From Nitrosomonas sp. (GTDB taxonomy: Bacteria; Pseudomonadota; Gammaproteobacteria; Burkholderiales; Nitrosomonadaceae): DNA of 64,000 nucleotides. Shown here in pieces: positions 49,001 to 56,246 of the stretch. Numbering within the stretch: position 1 is the first letter of the stretch; the number at the start of each line of letters is the position of its first letter. The notes under the pieces were generated by a model that worked only from the letters and a program-made list of their open reading frames with translations, did no database searches and had not been told where the DNA came from. Both the position numbers and the translations under genes were made by a program. Location of the stretch: positions 62,001 through 126,000 of the forward strand of contig JAGNZK010000001.1 of NCBI GenBank assembly GCA_017984435.1, written 5' to 3'.

Positions 49001-51981
49001 GAGTTCTCTCCATTCGGATCGGCATCAGAAGCACCGATAATCACATCGTCAAAACCGTCTCCGTTGACATCTCCCGCAGCGCTGAAGATCGCACTCATCG
49101 CAAAAGGAGAATGCGTTACCGCACCATCCAATCTGAAACCGTTATTGCCATCAATGGCGGATAAATTCATCGCAGCATCAAAACCGGCCGCCTTACCGAA
49201 CACGATATAACCACCAGTGGAAGTACCCATGATGGCATCATCAAAACCATCGCCATTGACATCTCCAGCACTACTGACCGATGCACCCGCATAATTTCGC
49301 TTCCCTGCTCCGTCCAAACGAAAACCATTGGTACCGTCAAGGCTGGCTAAATCCAACACATCGCTGAAAGCGGAAGCTTTTCCAAACACCACGTAGCCGG
49401 CTCCGTAACCGTAGGAGTAATAGTTATACTCAGAGCTATATCTTGGGCCAGCGCTAGGGGAGCCGACGATCACATCATCAAAGCCATCACCGTTGATATC
49501 TCCGGCATCGCTGATAACCGCTCCGTGCGAACCAAAATGAGGATCCGCACCTTCCAGACGAAACCCGTCATTGCCATCAATGTCAGATAAATTCATCGTG
49601 GCATCAAAACCGGATGCCTTGCCGAATACCACGTAGCCGCCATCGGGCGCACCGATAATTACATCATCAAAACCATCGCCATTCAAATCTCCCGCGCTGC
49701 TAACCGCTGCATAAGTGTATACGCCACCCAATCGGAAACCGTCACGACCATCAAGATCGACTAGATTCATCGAGGCATCAAAAGCGGATGCCTTGCCGAA
49801 TACCACATAACTGACGCCGGAGTATCCACCATTCAGCTTAACTCTGGGAGCACCGACAATCACATCATCAAATCCATCGCCATTCACATCTCCCGCATTG
49901 CTGACCAATTTTCCCGAATCCAGACGGAAACCATTATCCCCGTTGATGTTAGCAAGACTGAGCACACCGCGTGTCGGCAGATCCGTATTCACGTCCGAAT
50001 CCACACGCAGCGTCGTTCCGTCATTGGTATAAATATGATAATTGCCGTCCATGCCCTCGTCCGTCCAACCATCATCGGCGAGTCCGATAACATGGTCATT
50101 CGTATTGCCGTTCACGGTAAAAACAGACGTAGTCTCTGACAGGCTGAGCAAATCCGCTAAAGTCAAGGTCAATGAATTCATGCTTAATTGATTGCCAGCG
50201 AAACCCTCCAAGCCGATCAAATCAATCGTCTCGATTCCTGTGATCCTGCCTTTAAAATCGCCGAGGTCCAAATCCAGATTACTATACCCCGTTAATTCCA
50301 GGATATCGGCCCCCGTTCCGCCGTCGAGGGATTGAAAAGCAAGGTCAGGCACCAGAATTGTGTCGTCACCAGCGTCTCCCTGAAACACATCCGCGCCGCC
50401 ACGGCCCAACAGGATGTCGTTGCCATCACCTGCTTCGAAGCGCTCCCCGGTTGCGGTGCCCGTCAGCGTGTCGTCTCCCGATGTGCCCAGATATAGCGCC
50501 TCACTGGCAATAAAATTGCCGCCGAAGATCACATACCCGGCACCGATTGCCCCAACAATCAAATCGTCAAAACCATCGGCATTGACATCGCCGGCCGTGC
50601 TGACCGATTTTCCGGAATGATCATTCGCCGCCACGCCATCGAGACGAAAACCGTTACCGCCGTTGAGGCTGGATAGATTGATCGCCGCAGCAAAACCGGA
50701 TGCCTTGCCAAACATCACATAACTGGCGCCGGGAGCGGAAGAATTATAGTTACTACTAGCATTCGGATCGGCATCCGCAGCACCGATAATCAAGTCATCG
50801 AAACCATCGCCGTTGACATCCCCGGCCGTGCTAACTGATTTCCCCGAAAGATCATACTCTGCCACGCCATCCAGACGAAAACCGTTACTGCCGTTAAGGC
50901 TGGATAAAGTGATCGCGGCATCAAAACCGGATGCCTTGCCAAACACCACGTAACTGGCGCCGGGACCGGCGAAATTGAGAAAACTGCTATCGTTGGGGTC
51001 AGCGAAGGCAGCACCAACGATTACATCATCGAAACCATCGCCATTGACATCCCCGGCAGTACTCACCGATAAGCCCGATCGATCGCCTTCTGCAACGCCA
51101 TCCAGGCGAAAACCGTCGCTGCCATCAAGACCGGATAGATTCATCGCGGCATCGAACCCCGATGCCTTGCCAAACACCACGTAACTGGCGCCACTACCGT
51201 CACCGTTGCCGTCGGCATAAGTAGCACCCACGATCAAATCATCAAAGCCATCGCCATTGACGTCCCCGGCATCGCTAACCGAAGTGCCCGCACGATCATA
51301 TGGCGTCGCCCCATCCAGACGGAAACCGTTATTGCCATCAAGATTGGATAAATTCACCACGGCATTAAAATCCGATGCCTTGCCAAAGACTACGAAGCTG
51401 GCACCGGCTTGGGTACCGTTCAAATTGGCATACGAAGCCCCCACAATCAAATCATCGAAGTCATCGCCATTGACGTCTCCGGCAGTGCTGACCGAACCAC
51501 GTGTAAAGCCATCCACCGCCGTACCATTCAAACGGAAACCGCTTTTACCATCCAGATCGGATAAGCTCAATGTAGCATCAAACCCCGATGCCTTGCCAAA
51601 AACCACGTAATCATTATCTAAAGCGCCGACGATCACATCGTCAAACCCATCGCCATTGACATCGCCGGCGTTACTTACAGAGATCCCGGCGCTGGAATAC
51701 TTATCTCCATTCAATCGAAATCCGTTATCGCCATCAAGGCTGGATAAGTTGATCCCCGCATCAAACCCGGCCGCCTTGCCGAACACCACATAACTGGAAC
51801 CGGAGTACCTGCCGTTCGGATCGGCTTTATAAGCACCGACAATCACATCATCAAAACCATCGCCATTGACGTCCCCGGCATTACTGACCGAGCCACGAGA
51901 AGCATTATCCGCTGCGAATCCCTCCATGCGAAAACCGTTACCGCCATTCAGAATGGATAAATTAATGATCGGTATGGCCAT
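46084..51981 (-). CDS. Giant FG-GAP beta-propeller/RTX protein, three modules
   Basis: 1965 residues, the longest of the set, starting MAIPIINLSILNGGNGFRM with AAGGAG upstream. Three modules of about 650 residues, each with seven FG-GAP blades, an RTX-like stretch (GDGNDILLGRGGADVFQGD, GNGNDIMIGRGGRDVFQGE, GDGNDNIIGRGGADVFGAG) and the closing LS(D/E)(T/S)T domain. Modules meet at DLPTRGVLS and DLPVRGVIS. Some blades are shortened (blade 3 of module 3). The C-terminus (VGANVTTDFPVV) is nearly identical to that of the 673-residue protein. One cysteine (ETICLYG). No N-terminal signal; calcium-binding surface or secreted protein is the best guess. Confidence 0.9.
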   Translation of the reverse strand: MAIPIINLSILNGGNGFRMEGFAADNASRGSVSNAGDVNGDGFDDVIVGAYKADPNGRYSGSSYVVFGKAAGFDAGINLSSLDGDNGFRLNGDKYSSAGISVSNAGDVNGDGFDDVIVGALDNDYVVFGKASGFDATLSLSDLDGKSGFRLNGTAVDGFTRGSVSTAGDVNGDDFDDLIVGASYANLNGTQAGASFVVFGKASDFNAVVNLSNLDGNNGFRLDGATPYDRAGTSVSDAGDVNGDGFDDLIVGATYADGNGDGSGASYVVFGKASGFDAAMNLSGLDGSDGFRLDGVAEGDRSGLSVSTAGDVNGDGFDDVIVGAAFADPNDSSFLNFAGPGASYVVFGKASGFDAAITLSSLNGSNGFRLDGVAEYDLSGKSVSTAGDVNGDGFDDLIIGAADADPNASSNYNSSAPGASYVMFGKASGFAAAINLSSLNGGNGFRLDGVAANDHSGKSVSTAGDVNADGFDDLIVGAIGAGYVIFGGNFIASEALYLGTSGDDTLTGTATGERFEAGDGNDILLGRGGADVFQGDAGDDTILVPDLAFQSLDGGTGADILELTGYSNLDLDLGDFKGRITGIETIDLIGLEGFAGNQLSMNSLTLTLADLLSLSETTSVFTVNGNTNDHVIGLADDGWTDEGMDGNYHIYTNDGTTLRVDSDVNTDLPTRGVLSLANINGDNGFRLDSGKLVSNAGDVNGDGFDDVIVGAPRVKLNGGYSGVSYVVFGKASAFDASMNLVDLDGRDGFRLGGVYTYAAVSSAGDLNGDGFDDVIIGAPDGGYVVFGKASGFDATMNLSDIDGNDGFRLEGADPHFGSHGAVISDAGDINGDGFDDVIVGSPSAGPRYSSEYNYYSYGYGAGYVVFGKASAFSDVLDLASLDGTNGFRLDGAGKRNYAGASVSSAGDVNGDGFDDAIMGTSTGGYIVFGKAAGFDAAMNLSAIDGNNGFRLDGAVTHSPFAMSAIFSAAGDVNGDGFDDVIIGASDADPNGENSGSSYVVFGKASGFDAAMNLSNLDGNNGFRLDGAAREAFSGKSASTAGDVNGDGFDDLIVGAPGRFYDNPASYVVFGKASGFDAVMNLSSIVDNNGFRLEGVSGDRAGTSVSTAGDVNNDGFDDLIVGAPYADERSGASYVIFGKKNFAGEAVFSGTPGDDVLTGTTTAERFEAGNGNDIMIGRGGRDVFQGEDGDDIINVPDLDFQSLDGGTGTDILELSGAIDLNLDLANFRETIHGIETIDLDRFGSNTLTLTLQDLLSLSDTTNIFTIDGGGQVVGLKDGWLDEGMEGNYHIYTNSGTVLRVFSSITTDLPVRGVISLSELNGDNGFRLDGVSNDDESGYSVSNAGDVNGDGFDDVIIGAPYTDFGGNRSGSSYVVFGKASSFNATLDLASLDGNNGFRLDGLPEFDSSGRSVSDAGDVNGDGFDDLIVGAWGTDYVVFGKASNFDAAMNLSNLDGNNGFKLDGFINSSNAGDVNGDGFDDLIVGNPSADFNGNASGSSYVVFGSAFGFNATLDLASLNGNNGFRLDGASKYDGAGRSVSNAGDVNGDGFDDLIVGAFGTDSNGRAAPSSDYVVFGKASGFDAAMDLSTLDGSNGFRLINGVEKHSYLNASVSSAGDVNGDGFNDLIVGSSGVNQEGYNGGSYVVFGKATDFDAAMDLANLDGSNGFQLNSATSGFPSVAFSSAGDVNGDGFDDLIIGLPEASSYDGTGDRSGASYVMFGKASGFDAIVSLSSLIDNNGLLIRGVDRYDMAGNSVSGAGDINGDGFDDLIIGAPGADPNGRDSGSSYIIFGRSDFGGTNVTHPGTPGNDNLIGSSAADIFDAGDGNDNIIGRGGADVFGAGAGDDNIRVSDLNFQLVEGGAGNDALHLTGKDLNLDLNSLGGNIIGIETICLYGNGDNAVTLTAAGLINLSDSTNTLKVNGNAGDHIIGLSSGWADEGARGDGYFHAYTQGDAVLLVGANVTTDFPVV

Positions 51982-52031
51982 GATCGATACTCCTTAAAAA
52001 TAATTTTCGATAAGTTCCTGCATCATTCAGA

Positions 52032-52055
52032 AATTGTTTCATTCCCTCATTTCAT
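52032..52055 (-). promoter_or_regulatory. Conserved upstream element of a giant gene, copy 2
   Basis: The minus strand carries AATGAGGGAATGAAACAATT, one base different from the copy at 46001 and again 51 bases before a start codon (51981). Confidence 0.35.
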
Positions 52056-52116
52056 TGTTCCATGGTGATCCGGTGCTTTTCCGCAGCGGTATCGACAGAA
52101 AACCGTCCGCGTGAAA

Positions 52117-54138
52117 TCAAACCAGCGGAAAATCCGTTGTCACGTTCGCGCCCACCAACAGCACCGCGTCGCCCTGCGTATAAGCGTGGAAATAACCATC
52201 GCCGCGCGCGCCTTCGTCCGCCCAGCCGCTGCTCAGCCCGATGATATGATCGCCGGCATTCCCGTTGACTTTCAGGGTATTCGTACTATCCGACAGGTTG
52301 ATCAATCCCGCTGCGGTTAACGTTACCGCATTGTCGCCGTTGCCGTACAGGCAAATGGTCTCAATGCCGATGATGTTGCCGCCCAGGCTGTTTAAATCCA
52401 GGTTCAAATCCTTGCCGGTCAGATGCAGGGCATCGTTGCCGGCGCCACCTTCGACCAACTGGAAATTCAGATCGGACACACGAATATTGTCGTCGCCCGC
52501 ACCGGCACCAAACACATCCGCGCCACCGCGGCCGATCAGGTTGTCGTTGCCGTCGCCGGCGTCGAAAATATCTGCCGCGGATGTGCCGATCAGATTATCG
52601 TTACCAGGAGTGCCAGGGTGAGTAACATCTGGATAGCTAAAGTCACTTCTGCCGAATATTATGTAACTGGAGCCGGAAGAATAGCCGTTCGGATCAGCTT
52701 GAGGCGCACCGACGATCAAATCATCAAACCCGTCACCGTTGACATCTCCGGCGCCGCTAACCGATGCGCCAAAAGCATCGCTTCCCACTACCCCATCCAA
52801 GCGAAAACCATTTTTACCATCCAGACTGGCTAAATCCATCGCCGCTTCAAAACCGGATGCCTGGCCAAACACCACATAACTGGAACCGGTGCCGCTCGAG
52901 TTATTGCCATTCGAAGCAGCATTGGGAGCACCGATAATCAAATCATCAAACCCGTCACCATTCACATCTCCTGCACTACTGACCGAACTGCCCGATTCGT
53001 CATATGGTGCCGCCCCATCCAGCCGGAAACCATTATTGCCATCCAAACTGGACAAACTTATCGCGGCGTCAAACCCTAAAGCTTTACCAAATACCACGTA
53101 ACTGGCGCCGGTGTGGTATCCATTCGAGGTAGCACCTTCGGCACCAACAATCACATCATCAAAACCGTCGCCGTTAATGTCTCCTGCATTGCTGACTGGA
53201 GTGAGGAAAAAGCCTGTCTCGACTCCATCCAGACGGAATCCATTACTACCATTGAGATTGGATAAATCCAAGGCAGCTTTAAAACCGGCAGCCTGGCCAA
53301 ACACCACGTAACTGGAACCGGAATTTTCGTCATTTGGGTCAGCCCTCGAAGCGCCGATAATCACATCATCAAAACCATCGCCGTTGACATCCCCGGCATC
53401 GCTCACCAAACTGCCCGAATAATCAGATACTGCCACTCCATCCAAACGAAACCCATTACTGCCATCGAGACTAGATATATCCAGTGCAGCTTCAAAACCG
53501 TTCGCTTTGCCGAACACCACGTAGCTGGAACCGGCGTTGTAGTTGCCGTTCGGACTAGCAAAGAGAGCCCCGATAATCACATCATCAAAACCATCTCCAT
53601 TGATGTCTCCTGCATTGCTGACAGAGCCACCAAATAGATCATACGCCTTCACCCCATCGAGACGAAATCCATTGCTGCCATTGAGGCTGGATAAATCCAT
53701 CGCTGCGCTAAAACCGGCAGCCTGGCCAAACACCACATAACTGGAACCGGACTCCAAGCCGTTCGCGGCAGCTCCAGGAGCGCCGATAATCAAATCATCA
53801 TTTCCATCACCATTCACGTCTCCTGCATTGCTAACCATAAGACCTGATTGTTCATGAGTTTTCCCATCCAGACGAAATCCATTACTACCATCGAGACTGG
53901 ATAAATTCATTGCTGCGCTAAAACCGACAGCCTGGCCAAACACCACATAACTGGAACCGGAATTTTCGTCATTTGGGTCAGCCCTCGAAGCGCCGATAAT
54001 CACATCATCAAAACCATCACCATTTACATCCCCAGCATTGCTCACCGAACTACCCGAGAAATTAAATACTGCCGTTCCATCCATGCGAAAACCATTATTG
54101 CCGTTGAGATTGGATAAGTGAATACTGGTAATTGCCAT
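52117..54138 (-). CDS. FG-GAP beta-propeller/RTX protein, single module
   Basis: 673 residues: the basic unit of the family in one protein. Begins MAITSIHLSNLNGNNGFRM with GAAGGAGC upstream. Seven FG-GAP blades (each ending in SSYVVFGQA or similar) cover about residues 10-495, then an RTX-like run GDGNDNLIGRGGADVFGAG and the closing domain with LSDSTNTLKVNGNAGDHI. The final 140 residues and the DNA encoding them are nearly identical to the end of the 1965-residue protein. It is first in the transcription order of the cluster. Confidence 0.9.
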   Translation of the reverse strand: MAITSIHLSNLNGNNGFRMDGTAVFNFSGSSVSNAGDVNGDGFDDVIIGASRADPNDENSGSSYVVFGQAVGFSAAMNLSSLDGSNGFRLDGKTHEQSGLMVSNAGDVNGDGNDDLIIGAPGAAANGLESGSSYVVFGQAAGFSAAMDLSSLNGSNGFRLDGVKAYDLFGGSVSNAGDINGDGFDDVIIGALFASPNGNYNAGSSYVVFGKANGFEAALDISSLDGSNGFRLDGVAVSDYSGSLVSDAGDVNGDGFDDVIIGASRADPNDENSGSSYVVFGQAAGFKAALDLSNLNGSNGFRLDGVETGFFLTPVSNAGDINGDGFDDVIVGAEGATSNGYHTGASYVVFGKALGFDAAISLSSLDGNNGFRLDGAAPYDESGSSVSSAGDVNGDGFDDLIIGAPNAASNGNNSSGTGSSYVVFGQASGFEAAMDLASLDGKNGFRLDGVVGSDAFGASVSGAGDVNGDGFDDLIVGAPQADPNGYSSGSSYIIFGRSDFSYPDVTHPGTPGNDNLIGTSAADIFDAGDGNDNLIGRGGADVFGAGAGDDNIRVSDLNFQLVEGGAGNDALHLTGKDLNLDLNSLGGNIIGIETICLYGNGDNAVTLTAAGLINLSDSTNTLKVNGNAGDHIIGLSSGWADEGARGDGYFHAYTQGDAVLLVGANVTTDFPLV

Positions 54139-54314
54139 GATCAGAGCTCCTTCAAAAAAGATTCATCAGAAATAACCGATACGAAAAATATCTACTTTTC
54201 TGACATTTTTACCAACGAAAAGAAGCAATGCTACGACGGAAAGGTTCCGATGACAATCTCGAAGGTTTTGATATTAATATGATTCATATGATTCAGAAAA
54301 CTACTGGAAACAAC

Positions 54315-54387
54315 TATGATTCCGAGCACAGCGAAAAATCTACAGATTGATTCCCGAAGATCCCTCACTTCGTTTCGAATAACAAAT
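54315..54387 (-). repeat. Dispersed palindromic repeat, copy D (inverted)
   Basis: On the minus strand it reads TTATTCGAAACGAAGTGAGG ... GGAATCAATCTGTAGATTTT and ends CTCGGAATCAT, the same family as copies B and C but inverted. It lies at the right edge of the giant-gene cluster. Confidence 0.65.
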
Positions 54388-54397
54388 GGGGGAAAAC

Positions 54398-56224
54398 TTA
54401 GTGTCCTGCATACAGCCTGTCGACTTCCGCCTTATATTTCTCCAGCACTTTTGTGCGCTTCAGCTTCATCGTCGGCGTCAGCAAACCGTTTTCTACATTC
54501 CACGGCTCCGGAATGATTGCGACTCGGCGTATTTTGGCATAGCCCGGAAACTCACTCGTTTGGTGAGTGATTTTATCCAACAAAATTTCCTCAATTTGCT
54601 GTCTTTGTTGCTCATTATTCAAATGATCCTTCAGGCCATATTGTGCGACGAACTCTTGCCCACGAGCCGGATTCAGAACCACCAGAACACTGAGATAAGA
54701 GCGCATCTCACCGATCAGCATCACCTGTTCAAATAACGGATCGCGCAAAATCGCTGCTTCCATATCCGCCGGCGGTACTTTTTCACCCGTAGACAACACA
54801 ATGATTTCTTTCAGCCGCCCGGTGATGGTGACATGGCCTTGTGCATCAATGGTTGCGATATCGCCGGAATTGAGCCAACCATCCGGTGAGATGACTGCTT
54901 TCGTCGCTTCCTCATTATTCCAATAACCCAGCATCACATTCGGCCCACGGATCAGCAACGCATTATTCTCGCCCAGTTTGACCTCCACGCCGGGAATCGG
55001 CAAACCGACACTGGCTGGTACATTATCTTCCAGCCGGTTGGCACAAGCGACCGGACTGCTTTCCGTCATGCCATAACCTTGCAGAATCGGCAATCCCAGA
55101 CCGATGAAAATACGTGAAACTTCCGGCGATAACGCTGCACCGCCACTCATCACAAAACGTAGCCGACCGCCCAACTTACTCATCACTTTATCCGCCACCA
55201 ATTTTTCCAATAGTGGCCACAGCACATGCGACAGTTTCTGATAGCCCCTTCCCTGCTGACACTCAAAACGAGTATAGCCCACGTCTACCGCAAAATTAAA
55301 TAACCAGCGCGCAAAACCGGAGCCTTCGGCAAGTTTTGCGCGGATGCCTGCATACACTCGTTCATAGATGCGCGGCACTGAGATTAGCAATGTCGGTTGG
55401 ATAGTCAGCAGGTCTTCCTGCAATTGCGGAATCGAGCGTGCATAAGCAATGGTGGCGCCGCACATCATCGGCACATAGCAGCCCGCGGTACGTTCAAAGG
55501 TATGTGACAGCGGCAAAAAGGACAGCAACAAATCCTCGGGCACGACCGGGACCACTTGTAAGCAGCTAAAAGCGTTGCTCAGTATATTATGATGACTCAG
55601 CATAACGCCTTTAGGGCGACCTGATGTACCCGAAGTATAAATAATTGTCGCAAGGCTCTGCGGATCACTGTTGATATGTTGGACTTCGTTAGCGTGAGTC
55701 GGCAGCCAATCCCAGGCTGATACCACCGCACCGTCACGTAAATTCATGTCGCTTTGCTCAAACGACTTCAGCAGAACAATCCGCTGCAATCCTTTTATTT
55801 GATCAGGTATCGCCAGGAACGCCTGCCATTGCTCCGAGTGTTCCAGCAACAATAGCTTCACATTCGCATCATTAATGACATAAGCCGCATTTTCAACCCG
55901 ATCATCCGTGTATAAAGGAATAACCACCAATCCAAGACCCAGCGCCGCCTGCTCGAACATCACCCATTCCGGGCAATTTCTCATCATCACCGCCACCCGG
56001 TCACCCGGCACGAGCGATTCTTTCGTGAGTGCTAACTGCCAACGGGCAACGAACTGGTTCATCTGTTCCCAGGTGTAATCGCTCCATTCCTCGCAAACCG
56101 GATTGAAATAGCGATAAGCCACTTTCTGCGGTGAACGTTGTACACGTTCTTTAAAAAGCCCATCCAGTGTTTTTGCTTGCTCTACCGGAATGATGCTCGC
56201 CATCCTGTCTTGCTCAACTTGCAT
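54398..56224 (-). CDS. Long-chain acyl-CoA synthetase (AMP-forming)
   Basis: A FadD15-like enzyme of 608 residues that activates fatty acids to acyl-CoA. The ATP/AMP motif is TIIYTSGTSGRPKGVMLSH; the adenylate-forming motif GYGMTESSPV and the hinge stretch GWLNSGDIATIDAQGHVTI with GRLKEIIVLSTGEKV follow. The frame is open to 56317, but the ATG at 56224 has GGGA upstream and avoids overlap with the acyl-CoA dehydrogenase gene 22 bases before it. The two form a beta-oxidation operon. Confidence 0.93.
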   Translation of the reverse strand: MQVEQDRMASIIPVEQAKTLDGLFKERVQRSPQKVAYRYFNPVCEEWSDYTWEQMNQFVARWQLALTKESLVPGDRVAVMMRNCPEWVMFEQAALGLGLVVIPLYTDDRVENAAYVINDANVKLLLLEHSEQWQAFLAIPDQIKGLQRIVLLKSFEQSDMNLRDGAVVSAWDWLPTHANEVQHINSDPQSLATIIYTSGTSGRPKGVMLSHHNILSNAFSCLQVVPVVPEDLLLSFLPLSHTFERTAGCYVPMMCGATIAYARSIPQLQEDLLTIQPTLLISVPRIYERVYAGIRAKLAEGSGFARWLFNFAVDVGYTRFECQQGRGYQKLSHVLWPLLEKLVADKVMSKLGGRLRFVMSGGAALSPEVSRIFIGLGLPILQGYGMTESSPVACANRLEDNVPASVGLPIPGVEVKLGENNALLIRGPNVMLGYWNNEEATKAVISPDGWLNSGDIATIDAQGHVTITGRLKEIIVLSTGEKVPPADMEAAILRDPLFEQVMLIGEMRSYLSVLVVLNPARGQEFVAQYGLKDHLNNEQQRQQIEEILLDKITHQTSEFPGYAKIRRVAIIPEPWNVENGLLTPTMKLKRTKVLEKYKAEVDRLYAGH

Positions 56225-56246
56225 AGCTTTTCCCTTTATCGAAATC

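Larger units (their letters stand above)
37757..54138 (-). repeat. Eight-module FG-GAP/RTX repeat array across four genes
   Basis: The region is built from a module of about 1.9-2.0 kb, itself seven repeats of roughly 180-215 bp. Approximate module bounds: 54138-52117; 51981-49971; 49970-48046; 48045-46084; 45950-43919; 43918-41937; 41617-39713; 39712-37757. The repeated core encodes AGDVNGDGFDDVIVG, so the plus strand shows a near-identical 25-30 base phrase about 56 times. Confidence 0.92.

Noticed and set aside
38001-53740. Many plus-strand frames of 60-136 codons inside the giant genes.
   Set aside because: They are antisense shadows of the repeated coding sequence, with repetitive proline/serine-rich products and no ribosome sites.
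37800-54100. Regular repeats suggesting a CRISPR array or satellite DNA.
   Set aside because: The repeats are 180-215 bp, in frame, and encode FG-GAP blades without stops; there are no short direct repeats with unique spacers.
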